Shown: positions 1 through 13,608, counted from the first letter of the stretch. The stretch: 64,000 nucleotides of DNA from Cytidiella melzeri (GCA_022592445.1 JABYQR010000045.1:62001-126000), one strand, 5' to 3'. The notes: a model not told the origin generated them from the sequence alone. Program-made: numbers and translations.

Positions 1-429
1 AAAAGGAAAAGAACAAAGAAGATGGCACAGAGAGGGGCAACAAAAGGTAGCATAGGTGGAGAAGACGAATTGTATAAAGAGGGGACAACCAATAGCCCAA
101 ATGTCCGCAAGTGGTACATTGCCAGGGCACAGCAGCATGCTCTCCTGTGAGGGAAAGCACCTACGTGCCCACAACAGGTGCGGAACCGTGACCAGTCGCA
201 TCCACCCATTTGGGGTTGAATATCAAGGGGCGGTATTAGGGTGAAATTCCGTCATCGCATTGGACGAGTCGATACAGTTGGAGGTGACGAGGGTGGGGAC
301 AGCAGAGACGAGAGCACGGAAGAAAGGAGCCGAAAGAGTTGGTTTGGGTATCGAACGAGCATAGAATACCGGTCAAAACAGCAACGTCACCGACAATATG
401 AGATCGGTGACGGGTTTTCAGGCTACCGT
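1..429. other. 3' flank of the Nrd1-like gene, no gene seen
   Basis: I see no conserved reading frame here on either strand. The stretch lies downstream of the stop codon of the minus-strand RRM gene and probably contains its 3' UTR. Purine-rich sequence at the very start of the window is not diagnostic. Confidence 0.5.
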
Positions 430-2927
430 TCAGGCTGCCTCAACCACGAGGTCGGCTATCTCATGGCTGTCATCGCCGAGAGAGATGGCCTCAGACTTCA
501 CGATCTCGAAATGCGAAGGGTCGGCGTCCACTGCGCTCATGGGTGTGGCCATCGTCCCGTTGCCACTGGCCGACCGCCTCATGCCACCTTGAGGTCCAGA
601 GCGGGGAGGATTGGCACAGCGATCTTTGCCATGCGCAATACGCAGGTTCGCGTAGTCGGGCTTGTTCTTGATGGCCTCAATGGCCTTGATTGCGTTCGAG
701 ATATTGGTGAAGTTCACGAACGCGCAGTTTCTGTGGACAATTGGACGTCAGCATGTATTCCTTATACGCCCAGACACGGAAAGACGCACTTCTCCTTCAA
801 AAAATTGACCAGCTCAATCTCCCCAAACTCACTGAAGTCCCTCTTCAGCTTCTCCTCGTTGAAACTATCAAAGTCCTCGATGTTGCCCACATATACATTA
901 CGCGTGGCGCCCGAGTGCACTGCCAGAGCAAGAGCGGGCGGGAGAGGACCGGAGTTCTTGCCCCAGCCAATCTTCAGCCTTCGGTTGTTGAGTGTCAACC
1001 CTTGATACGACGCTACCTGGAAAAACGCCAAGGCAGCAGCGGGATCGATGAATGTGACGAACTACGTAAGGAAACGCGTTAGCGATGAATCTCGCCAGCG
1101 AAAAACATGAGACTGACAGCAATGTGCTTATCCTGCATGTACCTCAGGCTCTGGAGAACCCCGCCGCGAATGGCGTTGCAAAGATCCTCGGTCGTCGTCT
1201 CCGGGTGAATGTTACCAAGATAAACAGTCCTGTTCAGGCTCTGTGCGCCAAGACTGTTCAGCGCATCAGCAGGAGAGAACGGGAGGTAAGGCGTCATGGG
1301 AGACTGCATAAATCCAGCGGAGTTCGTGTTAATCGGGGACAAAGCCGCCGCGGATTGCGCGACGAGCGACTGCGCAGCTGCGGCTTGTGCGGCCTGTGCA
1401 GCTGCCTGCTGTGACTTTGGAATGTAGGCACATCGGTCCTTTCCGTAGTTGACTCGCTTTCCTGCCCAAGCAGGCTCTGTTGGAAGTGTGTTGACAACCT
1501 ATAGACACGTTATTTAGCCCGAGCCCTGGGTACACAAGCGAAAACAACTGTATTACCTTGGTCGCGGTGGAGATGCTCAAAAAGTGCACGAAGCCTATGT
1601 TCTTGTCCCTCACGATCTTTACTTGGTCAATCAGACCAAAGCGGCTAAGATCGTCGCGAAGCATCTCCTCAGTGACACCCTCGTCTAGATTGCCGAGATA
1701 AACGTTCCTGCTTGCGTTGCTCTGCTGGATGGCAAGGGCGACCGCACTTGGGACAGCCGAGGGCTTTCCCCAGCCAATCTTGAGCTCTTGTCCATGGAGG
1801 GCGAGCTTTTTGATCAAGGCGTCGGCGTGGAAAGCCGCCGCTGTAGCGCCATCCAAGAAAGAGAGGAATACGCAGGACTTCTCGGGGAGGACTCGAATAG
1901 ATTCGAGAGGGCCAAAGTGCACAAGGTTGAGCAGTTCATCAACGGAAGCTGTTGCGGGGAGGTTACCAACATAGACTGTCCGTCCTGTGGCGTTGCCTTG
2001 AGCTCCCGCAGCTGCCGAGAGCACGGCTGGGGAGTAGGGACCGGCAGTAGGCGTAGGGATGGTGAGCTGAGGCAGACGTTGCTGAGAGAAATCCTGCTGG
2101 AAGGATGTTGGCAATTGGAATAAATAAATCGGAATTTGGCGACATACCTGACTAAAATTACCCATCTGATTACCGTAAAACCCGCTCAAAACGTTCATGC
2201 CAGGGATACCCATTGCAAGCATATTGTAGCCATTGAAAGCACCGTACCCGGCGCCGTTTGCGCTGGCAGGCGTTTGCTGAGTTTGAGGAGTGAACGGCCC
2301 TGCTGTGTTGGGGCTCATCTGGCCTTGCATTCCATTGCCGTTCGTCGCAGTGTTAATGGAGAGGGAGGGCGTAGAGTAAAGCGGGTTGGCAGAAAAGGCA
2401 TTGGATGGAGAGTGGTTGTTATAGCCTGCCTGGGCAAGGTTGGCTTGTGGACCGTAACCATAGTTGGCAAATGCGTCGCGATTAGCATTGCTGAGACCGT
2501 TTGAAGAAACGAGTGAGTTCGGAGACCAACGGGCCTTTTTAGTATCGGGACCACCAACGCTGTCCATAGACCTCTGTAGGAGAATGTCATGTCAATATGC
2601 GACGTATTATATCGAAACCGGGCTGCCAGCGAAGCCGTTGCAGATCACATTCGCATTTGTATGCGATGTTTTGTTTGCGGCAACACTGCAAGCAAAGACA
2701 AGTCCTCTGCGACGGTATGTTTAGGAATCGGTATGAAACGACACGCGCAACCTCCCCCCGCTACGTCTTATCCCCGTAGTGCAACCACCAGCAAAACTTC
2801 GAGGAGCACCCTTGCCTACTACAACTGCTCCGCTGGCGGCCAATATCGCAAAGTTACTCACCTTCATCATGTCGATTTCAAGGCCGTAGGGAGGATATTG
2901 AGTGAATGCCTGTGAGTCGTCCACCAT
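430..2927 (-). CDS. Four-RRM RNA-binding protein, Nrd1/Mrn1-like
   Basis: Six exons give a 661-residue protein: 2927-2862, 2573-2148, 2096-1557, 1498-1118, 1061-790 and 730-430, all joined at GT-AG sites with consistent phase. The Gly/Asn/Gln-rich N-terminus (about residues 25-200) is low complexity. Four RRMs follow, each opening with an RNP2-like block: RTVYVGNL near 203, RNVYLGNL near 290, RTVYLGNI near 435 and RNVYVGNI near 521. Gln/Ala-rich linker separates RRM2 from RRM3. This four-RRM layout matches the fungal Nrd1 (fission yeast) / Mrn1 (budding yeast) family of mRNA-binding regulators; the role in mRNA stability and differentiation timing is known for the family and inferred here. 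The ATG at 2927 is chosen because a 288-nt intron links it in frame to the long second exon. The 51-nt intron at 2147-2097 has no stop and a length divisible by three. Confidence 0.9.
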
Positions 2928-3141
2928 TGCGATGCGGTTTGGGGGTTCGGATGCAAATGGATGGAGGAGAGGTAACGGTAGAAGTTACGGGACGAAGAAG
3001 GGCAGAAAAGGCGAGTTAGACGAGAACAAACGAATGAGTGCGAGGACGGTAAATGTGGGGGATGGGTAGGTGGTGGCAAAGGAATGTGGGCGAGTTGGGT
3101 CGAAAAAAGGGTGACGCACAGAGAAAGAGGAGTGCGAGAGT

Positions 3142-3151
3142 GTATATATAG
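3142..3151 (-). promoter_or_regulatory. Possible TATA box upstream of the Nrd1-like gene
   Basis: A TATATATA run lies about 215 bases upstream of the ATG at 2927, read on the minus strand. The rest of 2928-3658 contains no gene I can support; it holds the 5' region of the RRM gene and the 3' end of the flippase gene. Confidence 0.3.
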
Positions 3152-3658
3152 AGATTATTTAAAGATGAATATATCTCTTGAATGCACGACTGCCCTCGCA
3201 AGACACAAAAAACCACCAAAGTCCACGAAAGAGACGTGAAACGCGGTCGACAGTGAAGCGAGCGTTGAGTGCGAACTTCCGGGAGCCAACAAAGCGAGCA
3301 CTGAGCTGGTGAAGCAAAAAGGCGGGGCAGAAGGACCAGAGGGAAGATGGAGGGAGAAGAGAGAGAGACGACCGCTACCCGAAACACGAAACAACAACTC
3401 CGGCTGAATCATTTTTCCCACTCGGTCTTTGATCCCTCTTTGCGCCCACCCACCGCTTAAGCTGGAACAGCCATCCCTGCTCTTCTAGCTCAATCTCGTG
3501 GTCTGTTCTGCACCATGCCTTTGTTTCTGCACTGGGAAACCCCAGGAGAGTTTGCCCACAGGCTTGAACACAATAACAGACAGAGGCGCTGGCATACTAG
3601 GTGTCTAAATATTAGTCCATGAAATACAATGTCGTATACTGTCATAAATAACAAAGTG

Positions 3659-6600
3659 CTAATATCCCGAAGGTCGTGCATCCGTCTTCGTCGTGTCGTA
3701 CGCCCGTATCAAACGCGCCTGGTCCTGTCTTGCCGCATTTTCAGTCTGCGAGAACGCGAACCCACGGTTCCTGCGCATGCGCTGCACCGCACGGACTTTC
3801 TTGATTGCCTTCTGGAACCTACAGAGCGACATTCCTTCAGTTGAGAGAACTAATCAGCGTTGCCATGGCAATGACGTACTGCTCTTGTCGAGGTCGATAA
3901 TCGGGAATGTTGTACTTCTGTATCTCCTGCGCAATGTGATATGTCTCGGGTTTGTACGTTCGTCGATAGCTGCGAAACGGGCACAGTCAGGAAGGCGAAG
4001 GCTAGCCAAGGTTGCAACTTACTATTTCCATGCTAGGTCTCGGGAGAGACAGAAAATCGGAACGAGGAGCAACATGAAATAGAACACAGCATCAGTCCAC
4101 AGGCGAGGGACAATATTGAGGTATTCTTTGGAGAAGCCGATTGCAGGTGCGACGACAGCATACAGCGGAAGGAAAAGCATGGCGAAGATGAATGAACCAG
4201 GGATTGCTGAACAAAGAGGTCAACTCAATCCTGAGGGATACAAGGAAGACATACCGGCAACGGTGTACTTGGTCCAGAGACTGTAGAGACCAATAAGGTC
4301 AATATAAAAGAAACGAGCACCCTCTGCACTTACTCTGAAATCAGTGCAGCCTTGCCGAGAACCGTAAGCAGCACTGCCAGGTACAGCATGGTGCCCCAGA
4401 CCCAATGTCCAGAGTCGAAACCAGTGGCTTGCTTCAAATCTCCCCAGAACAATATCACAGAGAAGCCAAAGAGGATCTAGTAGAATTCAATATAGCGTGC
4501 TGTTGGTTTGCACTGTCGTGCGACGTACCAGGCTGTGATACAATGCATTTCCTACCCACAACCAGAATGCCGTCCGAGTGAAGAAAGCATTCTTTTGGCC
4601 GAGCATGTATAACTGCGGGTATCGATCCAGGATGCGAGCGGAAACAAACTGATCAAAAACTCCGATGACAAGAGGAGGCAAGACCGTGAACACGACATTG
4701 TAGAGAGATAGCGTCCAGGACTCGTAGGCAATTTGCCCAGAGAAATTGTTGAAGAAGGAGTACTGCAGAGTGTGATTCAGTGAGATCCTCCAATGCGAGT
4801 CAAGTACGCATACCCAAAATTGTGTCATGTAGAGGACGATGTTTTTGTAGAATGAGTCTGTCCGTTGGATTCATCAAGGGGAGGAAGGGAGGAAGTAGCC
4901 ACAGTTTTACACACATAGAATCAATTTGGACAATCGCTGGTAGCTCCACGCGCCGTGAACAAGTAGAAGCTTCTTGAGGAACCGGAACTGCGAGATGGCC
5001 ACATCTGCGGACCGTGCTGCTTGAAGACCTTCGAGACCAGAGATACCAACGCCAACATGGGCAGCCTGAATCATACTAACATCGTTCGCGCCATCGCCGA
5101 TAGCAAGTAGGAGAGCTTTCGTATTTTTCTTCACAAGTTTTACGACGAGAGCCTTCTGCAAAGGGGACACGCGGCCTACTCGGCGTCAGGAACGGAAAGG
5201 TCCAAAGTTTGATGCCAAACGCGGACTCACAGCATATTACAGCTTTACACATGATCGCAAGCTCCAGAAATGTCTTTGAGATTTCCTTCTCCAGAGCGTA
5301 TGTCAAACTCTTGCCATCTGCGAGTGCGAACGATGAGTGCCGCTTGTCAGTTTTTGTATGCATCTCACGCACCAATGATCAACGCGAGATCCTCTAGCTC
5401 TCCTGTGTTACGCTGATTCTTGATCGCCGCCAGCCTCTTGTTTATGAACTCGTGAGTCTCGTGAGACGTCTCCTCATTGACAATGACCTGTATATTTGGG
5501 TGAACGAATGAATCTGGGCATCTTGGGTAAAGTGAGCTAACGCACGCACCAGGTTCATAGACTCCGAAATAAGCCTACACGACATTCCAATGTTGATAGC
5601 AGTTTCCTGACGGTCACCTGTGAGAACCCAGACCTTGATGCCAGCCATTTGAAGCGTGTGGATGGTTTCGGGTACACCGTCTTGAAGTTTATCTTCGATG
5701 GCGGTGGCACCTAACAGTAAGAGGTCCTTCTCAATTAACTCTGCAGCCTGATCCAGCGCCTCTCCACGGCCATTGATAGTAGTGGCTGCCTTGTTGTAAA
5801 CCGCAGACCACTGTCGATATTCCTGCTCTGAGATCTCACGCGAGGCTATACACAGTGTTCGCAGGCCCTCGGTGGCGTAGTCCTAGCACTTGTGTCAGGT
5901 GTGGCCAGTACGCGAAGTGATGCAGCAAACCTCAAGGTGAACCATAGTTTTCTCCGTATAAGGCTGATTTTCGCTCAGGCGCTCCAAAATTACAGTATCG
6001 GCACCCTTGCAGAATACGCGAAGTTTGCCATCGGGACAACGAACAATAGTAGACATCCGCTTGCGAGTTGAGTTGAATTCACAAACATTCAAGATTTCAT
6101 ACTCGTATGAAGCGCCCATTATGTTCACGAACACCGACTTCGGCTTACGAGCCTGTAAGGCGATTACTGAGCTGTTCATTGATAGCAGTCGATGACGGAC
6201 TCACATGAAACTGATAACCTAGCAATTCAGCACCAGCGACGAGGGCAGCCTCGTCAGGGCTACTGGCCTGATAGTGCAGCTTACCATCACGTTTCTCCGG
6301 GATGACAGTATGGCACACAGCGAGTAAGGTTAGGAACTCGTGGATAATCTCCCTTTCATCCCCTGGATGAGGTGCAACGTCCACGAACGGGTTTGCCCCA
6401 CCTTCAAGCACTGTTTTCATCTCTGCGAATGTGCGCCAGCCATCCTTGCCATCTTCATCGCGCTTGCTCTCATCAACTACATTGGCGTAACCGACACCGG
6501 CGATACTGCAGCATCGGAACTCCATCTCGTTACAAGTGAGCGTCCCCGTTTTGTCGCTGAAAACGTATTCGATTTGGCCCAACTCTTCGACCAACGAGGA

Positions 6601-8501
6601 GGTCCGGCATAATGCGGGAGTATCCGTCTTGGCATGATACATGTCAAGGTCAAAGTTGATCAGCTGCGCCTGTTGGAACTTGACGACCTCCATGGTGACA
6701 ATCAGCGAGATTGGTATCAGGTTGTTGTACAATATGATGAATGTCAGGATATCTACAACCAGGTTAGCGACTAAAGTTTCCAGCGCAGTTCCGTCCATAC
6801 CTTCCACGAAACTCTTCGCTGCAACAATGGATTGAGAATAAGCCAGTCAGGTATATTACTTGCATTGCTCACCTCTACCGCCTATTGACGATGGCTCCAT
6901 AAGATACCATTGGGCATCGGCAAAGAACCACTATTTACCTTGTCAGTAGAATGTATACGAACCTGCCGACATAAACCTACAGCGCGAATACTGCTTCCAA
7001 TAGTAGATCCTAAGGAGAGAGCGAGCAGCAGACCAAACAAGAACACGATTTGAATATTGACTTGACGTTCAACAGCAGTCCGTTTGATGGGTGCAGCCCT
7101 ATGAAGCCATCAGGACCCGCGTATACATGTATAGGACGCGTAAGAACGTACGTCGCGTTCCGCATCAACTTTGTGTCATGACCTGTGAAGACGACCAAGC
7201 CGTAGGACCAAGGGGTGTTGCGAATTTGCGCACCACGCAGTAGGAGTTGGTCAGGACCAAGTGGGATCGTCTTGGGTACGCCCATACTGTCTGCCAACTC
7301 CAAAGTTCCTTCATATGTGTAAAGAGAGTTATTAGGATGCTCCGAGCGTAGAGTGCCATGCAGAGCCGTTACTAGATGTGGAGAGGTGAGATGAGAGGTT
7401 TGTGGTGACGCTTGCTTGATCTTTAGGTTGGTCTCGCTAAATATGAATTCAATACAAGCCAGGGGCATTGGCTACGCAACGTACCCGTCCAGGTTTGACG
7501 TCTCGATATAACAAAATCCTTCCGGTTCGCTAGAGCTCACGAGCAGAACGTCCGCCGGAATGAAGTCATCGCTTTCCATTCGTACTATATCGCCCACGCG
7601 TATGTCCTTCCACTTTGTCTGTTTGAATGTTCCATCCGACTGCAGAATTTTGGCTGGTCGCGCGTTCAGTTCAGAATCGGATTGATGGCGTTTCTGATTA
7701 TAATCATTCATTCAAGTCGCTGGAGGTGACAAAGCAAGGGTTGCTTACTAGGTCTTCCTGAGACTCTTTTATCCCAGAAGCGAGTAACACAACAGCGAGG
7801 GGTGCAATGGTAGTATACCGATTAGTGGGAGAGACTCCAGGTATTTGTTGTATGCAAGCCGTGAACAAGAAGAACAAGTTGGCGTATTTTGAGAATTGTT
7901 CTGAGGGAACGATCAGCGCCAGTGCATGATTATGGGTTTCACGCAGCGTACCGAGCATGAATTTAGGCAAGAACGTCACAGCATTATACTTGCTGGTAGA
8001 AACATAATTGGAACTATACTCCGTGTTTGCGGCGGCATTATTCAAGGCTACCACTCTTTCGCCAGTCAAAATCTCCTCCTCCTTCTTCCATGGCCATCTC
8101 CACTTCCTTCGTCTAGAAGGCGGCGCCCTATCCTTCATCACACCTGAAGACTGGCCTGCAGACCCAGGAAATGCCGCAGAGCCGGAGAAAGGTTTTGAAC
8201 TGGTCGCAGGTACTTCGTCCCAGTCCTGCAATATGTCGTCGTCCGGTGCAATATCTCCATGACCGGCCGGGGCAGCAGCTGACTTCGCCAAGGGAAGCCC
8301 GCTTTCCTTGGACATCATAGCCTCAGGCCTACCAAATGCAGAGTCCGGTATGTCGTCTTCGTCGTCAAAGAAGGGATCTAGTTGCGTAGAATCGTGGTGG
8401 CCATGGTAGGAGGATGACGGTGGGTAACCATTGCTCGTTGGCTGATACTGTCTAAAAGCTGGATTTGCTTGGGAGACCAGACGTACGAAGTCGTCGGCCA
8501 T
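3659..8501 (-). CDS. P4-type ATPase, Drs2-like aminophospholipid flippase
   Basis: A large intron-rich gene for a P4-ATPase that moves phosphatidylserine/ethanolamine to the cytosolic leaflet, in yeast at the trans-Golgi. Motifs in order: an acidic N-terminal tail with Arg/Trp-rich stretch before TM1; the actuator-domain DGET motif, split by an intron between 7490 and 7440; the P4-specific PISL in TM4 near 6700; the phosphorylation site DKTGTLT at 6555-6535 (Asp is the catalytic phosphate acceptor); TGDRQET near 5620; the hinge GDGANDV near 5090. Four or more C-terminal hydrophobic exons follow down to about 4000. The final exon encodes RGFAFSQ, a motif of the Drs2 C-terminal regulatory tail, and ends GY-stop at 3659. 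The start at 8501 has a proper ATG. A partner Cdc50-type subunit would be needed but is not in the window. I did not resolve every exon edge. Confidence 0.93.
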
Positions 8502-9497
8502 ATTCCCGACGATATGAGGCTCGGTGGCGTGAGCAGAACAGGTGAGGGGTGGTCGTTACTGACGGTGAGCTCACCATTGACCAAGGCTGCGCGCCGAGTT
8601 ACGGTGCACGTGATGCACCCGTTAAGTCCGAAGTTGTTCGCCCGCGCGTACCATCGTTCTTCTCTCCTCTCGTCTTCATGAAGTCTCAGACTCTGGAGGG
8701 ACTCCATTGTACGCACAAAAGCTTGAATTGGGGACGAGGGCTATTGCGTAGGAGCTATGCCTTCGAAAATCGCCATCCTGAATGCACGTTCTGTACGTAT
8801 GTATGTAATGTACTTTACCGGCAGACTAACGCTTCAGTGCGTGTACAGCAGCCCAGGATACAAACACATACAATTGCCAACTGCTCTATGGACTGCTGCG
8901 CACACTTTCTTGGCCGCGTTTTTAGCCTGTAATCGGACAGTCCGAGGAGTCTGAGAGTCATACTCATTGGACTGGCGATTGCAGACTTGATCCTCGTACT
9001 TTGGTCCCACGAGGCTCTTAAACCGGTACAGGTTTGTCTGTATCTTATTGGTGGCCATCCAATTCTCGACTGGATGCAACTTCATGTGCTGCGCAACATG
9101 CTGTCGAGGACAGCGTAAGTATTCCACAAGGCAGTTGCTGCGCACGAGCGCCCAGAAGAAGATTCAAACCGCCTCAATGGGACACTTGCTAGGCATTTCT
9201 ATACAACAAGGTTTAAGATGTTTTGAGTCTTGGTACATATTCGGCAAGCTAATATTCTGCTCTCGATAGGAAGAAAATCTGTCTCGCTCTGAAAAAGATA
9301 TCTTCTTCCGCGTGCTGGTTGCGCAGTATGAAGCCTCAGCGCTCAGCACTCACAGAACGTCCTTTTTCCCCTTTGTGTTGCGCTGTGGGTCAGCGTAGGA
9401 CTGACTCTTCAGGGTCAGTCGTATTATAATAGGCTCAGCTCGTACGGACGACTATACACTACGCCTCCTCATTCGGACTGGCAGCTCTCCCTCAGTT
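8502..9497. other. Divergent intergenic region
   Basis: About 1 kb between the flippase start (-) and the helicase start (+). No coding signal convinced me on either strand; the open frames lack family resemblance and splice logic. It must contain both promoters, but I see no clear TATA box close to either ATG. Confidence 0.5.
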
Positions 9498-12400
9498 ATG
9501 GCCTACATCAACCAGAATGTGCTGCCTTCTCACAGAACTCAACAACTCCCCATCCGCAAGTTCACAGGCCAGGGCATCGACGGCCTCGTATCTGCCTTAC
9601 GACAAACATCTGCGCAGTTCATTGGTGTCTCCCTGCATCTGACCGAGGACGGCCGTGTAGCTGCTCTGGCGTTCGCTACGACGAGCGAAGTCTTCCATGT
9701 ATCACTGCCTGCCAATGCGGCTGTCGCTGGGACCAACAAACGTGCCGGCCGGAGCAAGTCTACGCCTTCCACATCCTCTATACCGGCAGTAACGACTACT
9801 ATTCACTGTCAGCTACATAAGACTTTGGTTGGCTTCTCTATGGCGAGGATTGCTCTCCATTTGTTTCGGGACCAGGGCTGGCATACCAATGGAGTGGATC
9901 TCTCGTCCTTGCTTATCTCGCCGCTCGAAAGAACGCTCTATCCCTCGGAGTTTGTGGAGAGGAAAGTCACCAAGAGCGCGAAGAGGGGGGTCATTGATGC
10001 ACTATGGTATCCTGACAACGACGACGAAGACATCATAGACAAGGTCTGCCAGCGCGCATGGATTAGTGCTGTGTAAGTACCTCCTTGGAAAGATTATGAT
10101 GCAACCAGCCGCTAACTCTGCTTCCGCAGGTGCGCCAACGAATGTCTAAGTGCCGTTCAGTCCGCCGTGCGTGTTGATACTCAGGTTGGAGGCCTGCGGT
10201 CCGAGGTAGGCTGCCCGCATAACTTGAATGCCGTATTGGGACATCACTTATCACATTTGTAGCACCTCACCTGCCTCGCAAACATGATTCTCTGCGCAGA
10301 ACTCCTCGAAGCGCAGAAGCCTATCCGAGTTGAAAACGACTTTGGCGCAATCATGACCGAAAGTGACGGTCTAGTGTTACAGAATACCCGCTTCAAGACT
10401 AGGGTACGCGCAAGCAATCAAGTAAGTCTATCTTCTCGTATTATGAGGTGCATGGTGTGAAACTGCTGCCAGACGTCTGTGGTCTTCGAGACTGACAATG
10501 GCGAGATTGTGACCGGTCAAGCCGTCACAACGAATGGTAAGAGAACCAGAATTCAAGTTATGGAAGGTCAATATCGAGGCGGGATCACGAGTGTTAGTGT
10601 ACAGGGTCGAGAGGAATTGACCTGTGCAGAGAACGCTCGAGAGGAGTTCGTCTTGCGTATATTGCAAGGGAAATCAAAGCTGCGAGACCGGATGTTCATC
10701 GATTTGTTGTGGTTCCCAACGGCGAACTCAGCACGAGCTGGTACGCCGGTACACCCGGCTCCACCGAGAACAAAGCTATTCATGGGGCTCAACAAGTCGC
10801 AGAGGGAGGTGGCTGCTGCAATGGTATCTCCATTCGAACCGCTAGTAATTGCACATGGTACGTCTTGCCCTGTCCCGCATCAATCGATACCAATATTGTC
10901 TAGGCCCTCCGGGTACCGGAAAGACAACCACGATCGCCGCCGCCGTAGATCATTGGGTTTCAGAAGGTGGACCAGCGTGGGTGGTCGCGCAGTCTAACGT
11001 CGGCGTGAAGAATATTGCGCGAAGCCTCGTCAGCAAGGGTGTCACTGACTTTAAGCTCATTGTGTCAAAGGAGTTTTACGTGGAATGGTGACAAACATAT
11101 CCTCTTGGCGGGATGCGTCTAACACGTAGGCTATTCATGATGTATAGGCACGAAGACCTCTATAAGGAGATCCAAGATAACATCATACGCTCTGACGACC
11201 TGTCGAAGGTCAAAGACGCGTATGAAACGGAACGCTTCTTGTTGGGAAGTCGCATCATACTCTGTACTCTATCTACGCTCTCGAATCCTCTCCTGGACAG
11301 TTGTTGGGTACACAAGATAGTACCTGTTGAGAAGCTAATTGTGGATGAAGCCTCGCAAATCAACGTTTTCGAGTTTATGGTACGTCCTACCCGCCTTTCA
11401 GACCAAAAGCTCGCTTACGCACCCTCTAGCACCTCTTTCACAAGTTCAAGCAGCTAGAGAAAGTTTGCTTCTTCGGTGATCCCAAGCAACGTTAGTAGCA
11501 TATTGACCTTGGCGAATCTTCTCCTCATGCACCGCACCAGTGCCTCCGTTCGGACAGGATGCTGTTCGACAGTTGCAAAGCATATTCGATGTTAAGCATC
11601 TGAAGCTCGCAGCATATTTTCTGAATATCCAATGTATGTTCCCGGCGTTATTTCGCAACATTCTCACCATAACAAAGCACATCTTAGATCGCATGCCAAC
11701 TCCCCTTGGAAATTTCATCTCGCATGAAGTTTATAATTCCAAACTCAAATCGGAGCACAAGATACACGACTACTCCTGCGTAGCGTTCATCAATGCTGCG
11801 AAGGGACAAGAAGCAGCCTGTGGTAAGAGTTGGACGGTACGTGAATGCAATTGTTCTTAGTTCTCGTTACTCAAACTGCTGTAAAAGAATCACGAAGAGG
11901 TGCAGATCGTCGTAAAACTTGTGCAAGACTATTATCGCAACAAGGACTTCTGTGTCATTACGCCGTATGACGCTCAGCGCTCTGCAATCGTGAAAGCTCT
12001 GATCTCCGCCAATCTTCCGAGCGATCGTGTCTTCAATGTGGATAGCTTTCAAGGTGCGTGGAGATGTGTGGGGCGAGGATGAATCATGCTCATAGCTTAA
12101 TGCTAGGTCACGAAGCTGAATATGTTATCATATCGGCTACTCGAACAGCTCGTCCTGGGTTCTTGTCTTTGCAAAGCAGAACAAACGTCATGCTCACGCG
12201 TTGTAGGGCGGGCATGATAATTGTCAGCAACGCATTCTTCGCGTCATCTCGTGCTGAGCATACGTTGTTTGGGAAGCTTGCAGCATATTGGGAAGATGTC
12301 AAACCTCATGATACCATATGGATAGATTGGAGACGCGTTTTGGAGCGGACTGTCGATCTTCCAGGCGCAGCGGGCCAGCAGGCTCTGCTACGAACATCAC

Positions 12401-12708
12401 GATCGTTGCACGCCTCCACATCCCCCAGTCGGACACAGATCACTGTCAAACCTGGCACATCATCGTTATCAACTGTCCCACACTTGCCGTCCGACTACGT
12501 CTCCCCAGCTGTCCCTGAGTCACACACCTCCATTGAGTCGCTCCAGCAACGAATGTCCCGTCTTCGTGTCGTGACTTCTTCAAGTGCGAGGTACGCGCGG
12601 GTCGACGACCCTGACTTTCCAGAGATTCCGAATCTGGAACCGCCTGCAAAGCAACCAGCTCTGCAAGGCCAGTGGGGGAAAGGGTCGAAGTCGATTAAAC
12701 ACCGGTGA
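9498..12708 (+). CDS. SF1 helicase, Upf1/DNA2-like (AAA_11/AAA_12 type)
   Basis: Multi-exon helicase starting at the ATG at 9498 (exon 1 is 9498-10072, exon 2 begins 10130). The N-terminal third is a nucleic-acid-binding/variable region. The motor carries Walker A GPPGTGKTTT (about 10905-10935, just after an intron), motif II DEASQ near 11345, motif III GDPKQLPP spanning the intron near 11485, motif IV LNIQYRMP assembled across the intron that ends near 11688, and motif VI region with DSFQGHEAE and TNVMLTRCR (12040-12210). Motif order and the DEAxQ box are those of SF1B helicases such as Upf1, Sen1 and DNA2. The C-terminus after about 12350 is a Ser/Thr/Pro-rich tail. It belongs to the many lineage-specific SF1 helicases of basidiomycetes; its exact substrate cannot be read from sequence. 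Confidence 0.88.
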
Positions 12709-12945
12709 CAGGGTTTATCTACACGCTACATGTAGTTCAGTGTAAAGCTAGAACCTAGAAATAAATTGAGCTCCTGCAAATTTGGATCAGCGTTCACACT
12801 ATCGTTGAAAGCCGGGAGTCGACCTCTCATGCGCACAAACTCGACATCATCATCTTTTCTTTTCTTCAAGAGTCCCGCCCTGTATCATGGAAATAACACG
12901 ACATCATGGTCGAACGCGCAGGCTATCTCCTAATCATACTTATAG

Positions 12946-13608
12946 ATGGCAAGAACCTGCATTTTGCTCATTCCGCAAAAGTCTGCGCTTCAGCTTTGCT
13001 TTGAGGCGGACGGGTGTCTGCTACTACATCGCTTAGGCCCGGTCGTGGGGAGCTTGCGAAACAAGGTCCCGAAGTTGATTATAAGTGCCAAAGATGTTCA
13101 TCGCGCGGATATCGCCACAACATTCTCTGGGGTTACAAGGTTCAACGGATTGCTCGCATTGACCATTGTAACCCACCCGTTCGCGAGAAAAGGCAAATTG
13201 GAGTTGCATCACCACGTCAAGAGAGAGGGCGGCGGCTACAATGACGAAGGCTTCTTCCTACGCGAAGCAGACCCACCAGTGGATATTGTCAACGACGAGG
13301 CGAGAGTAGAGCAAGGGTCAACGGAGGATGGGAAAGACTATGCAATTGTGCTTCACAACTTCACGCCGAAGAAGCTATACGTGCAGGTTAGGTACTTTGA
13401 TCCAAACACGTACAGCATGACGACTTGTTACAAGTCTGCTGAGCCTGTCAAAGCGACTCTGGCTGCGAACGGGGGGGGACTGCAGACTGGTGCAAGCAGT
13501 GAGAGGGCAGACCCGCTGCAGTATTACGTGCCGGACGATGCGACGAGCCATACGATGTTCGTGAAGGTGCGGCCAACGAATTTGGATTCATGTGACAAGA
13601 TAACCTGA
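12946..13608 (+). CDS. Orphan protein, possible caspase-associated C-terminal beta domain
   Basis: An open frame of 220 residues starting at an ATG. I do not firmly recognise it. The segment with LYVQVRYFDP, then CYKS and later a short GASSERADPL stretch, recalls the beta-rich C-terminal domain that follows the peptidase part of many Agaricomycete caspase-like (peptidase C14) proteins, but no catalytic His-Cys dyad domain is present here. The first 25 residues are weakly hydrophobic. An ATG 41 bases upstream is in another frame, so an upstream exon is possible. A further open stretch at 13608-13859 could be an additional exon, but I found no convincing splice pair. It is either a stand-alone accessory protein or the remnant of a longer gene. 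Confidence 0.5.
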   Translation: MARTCILLIPQKSALQLCFEADGCLLLHRLGPVVGSLRNKVPKLIISAKDVHRADIATTFSGVTRFNGLLALTIVTHPFARKGKLELHHHVKREGGGYNDEGFFLREADPPVDIVNDEARVEQGSTEDGKDYAIVLHNFTPKKLYVQVRYFDPNTYSMTTCYKSAEPVKATLAANGGGLQTGASSERADPLQYYVPDDATSHTMFVKVRPTNLDSCDKIT

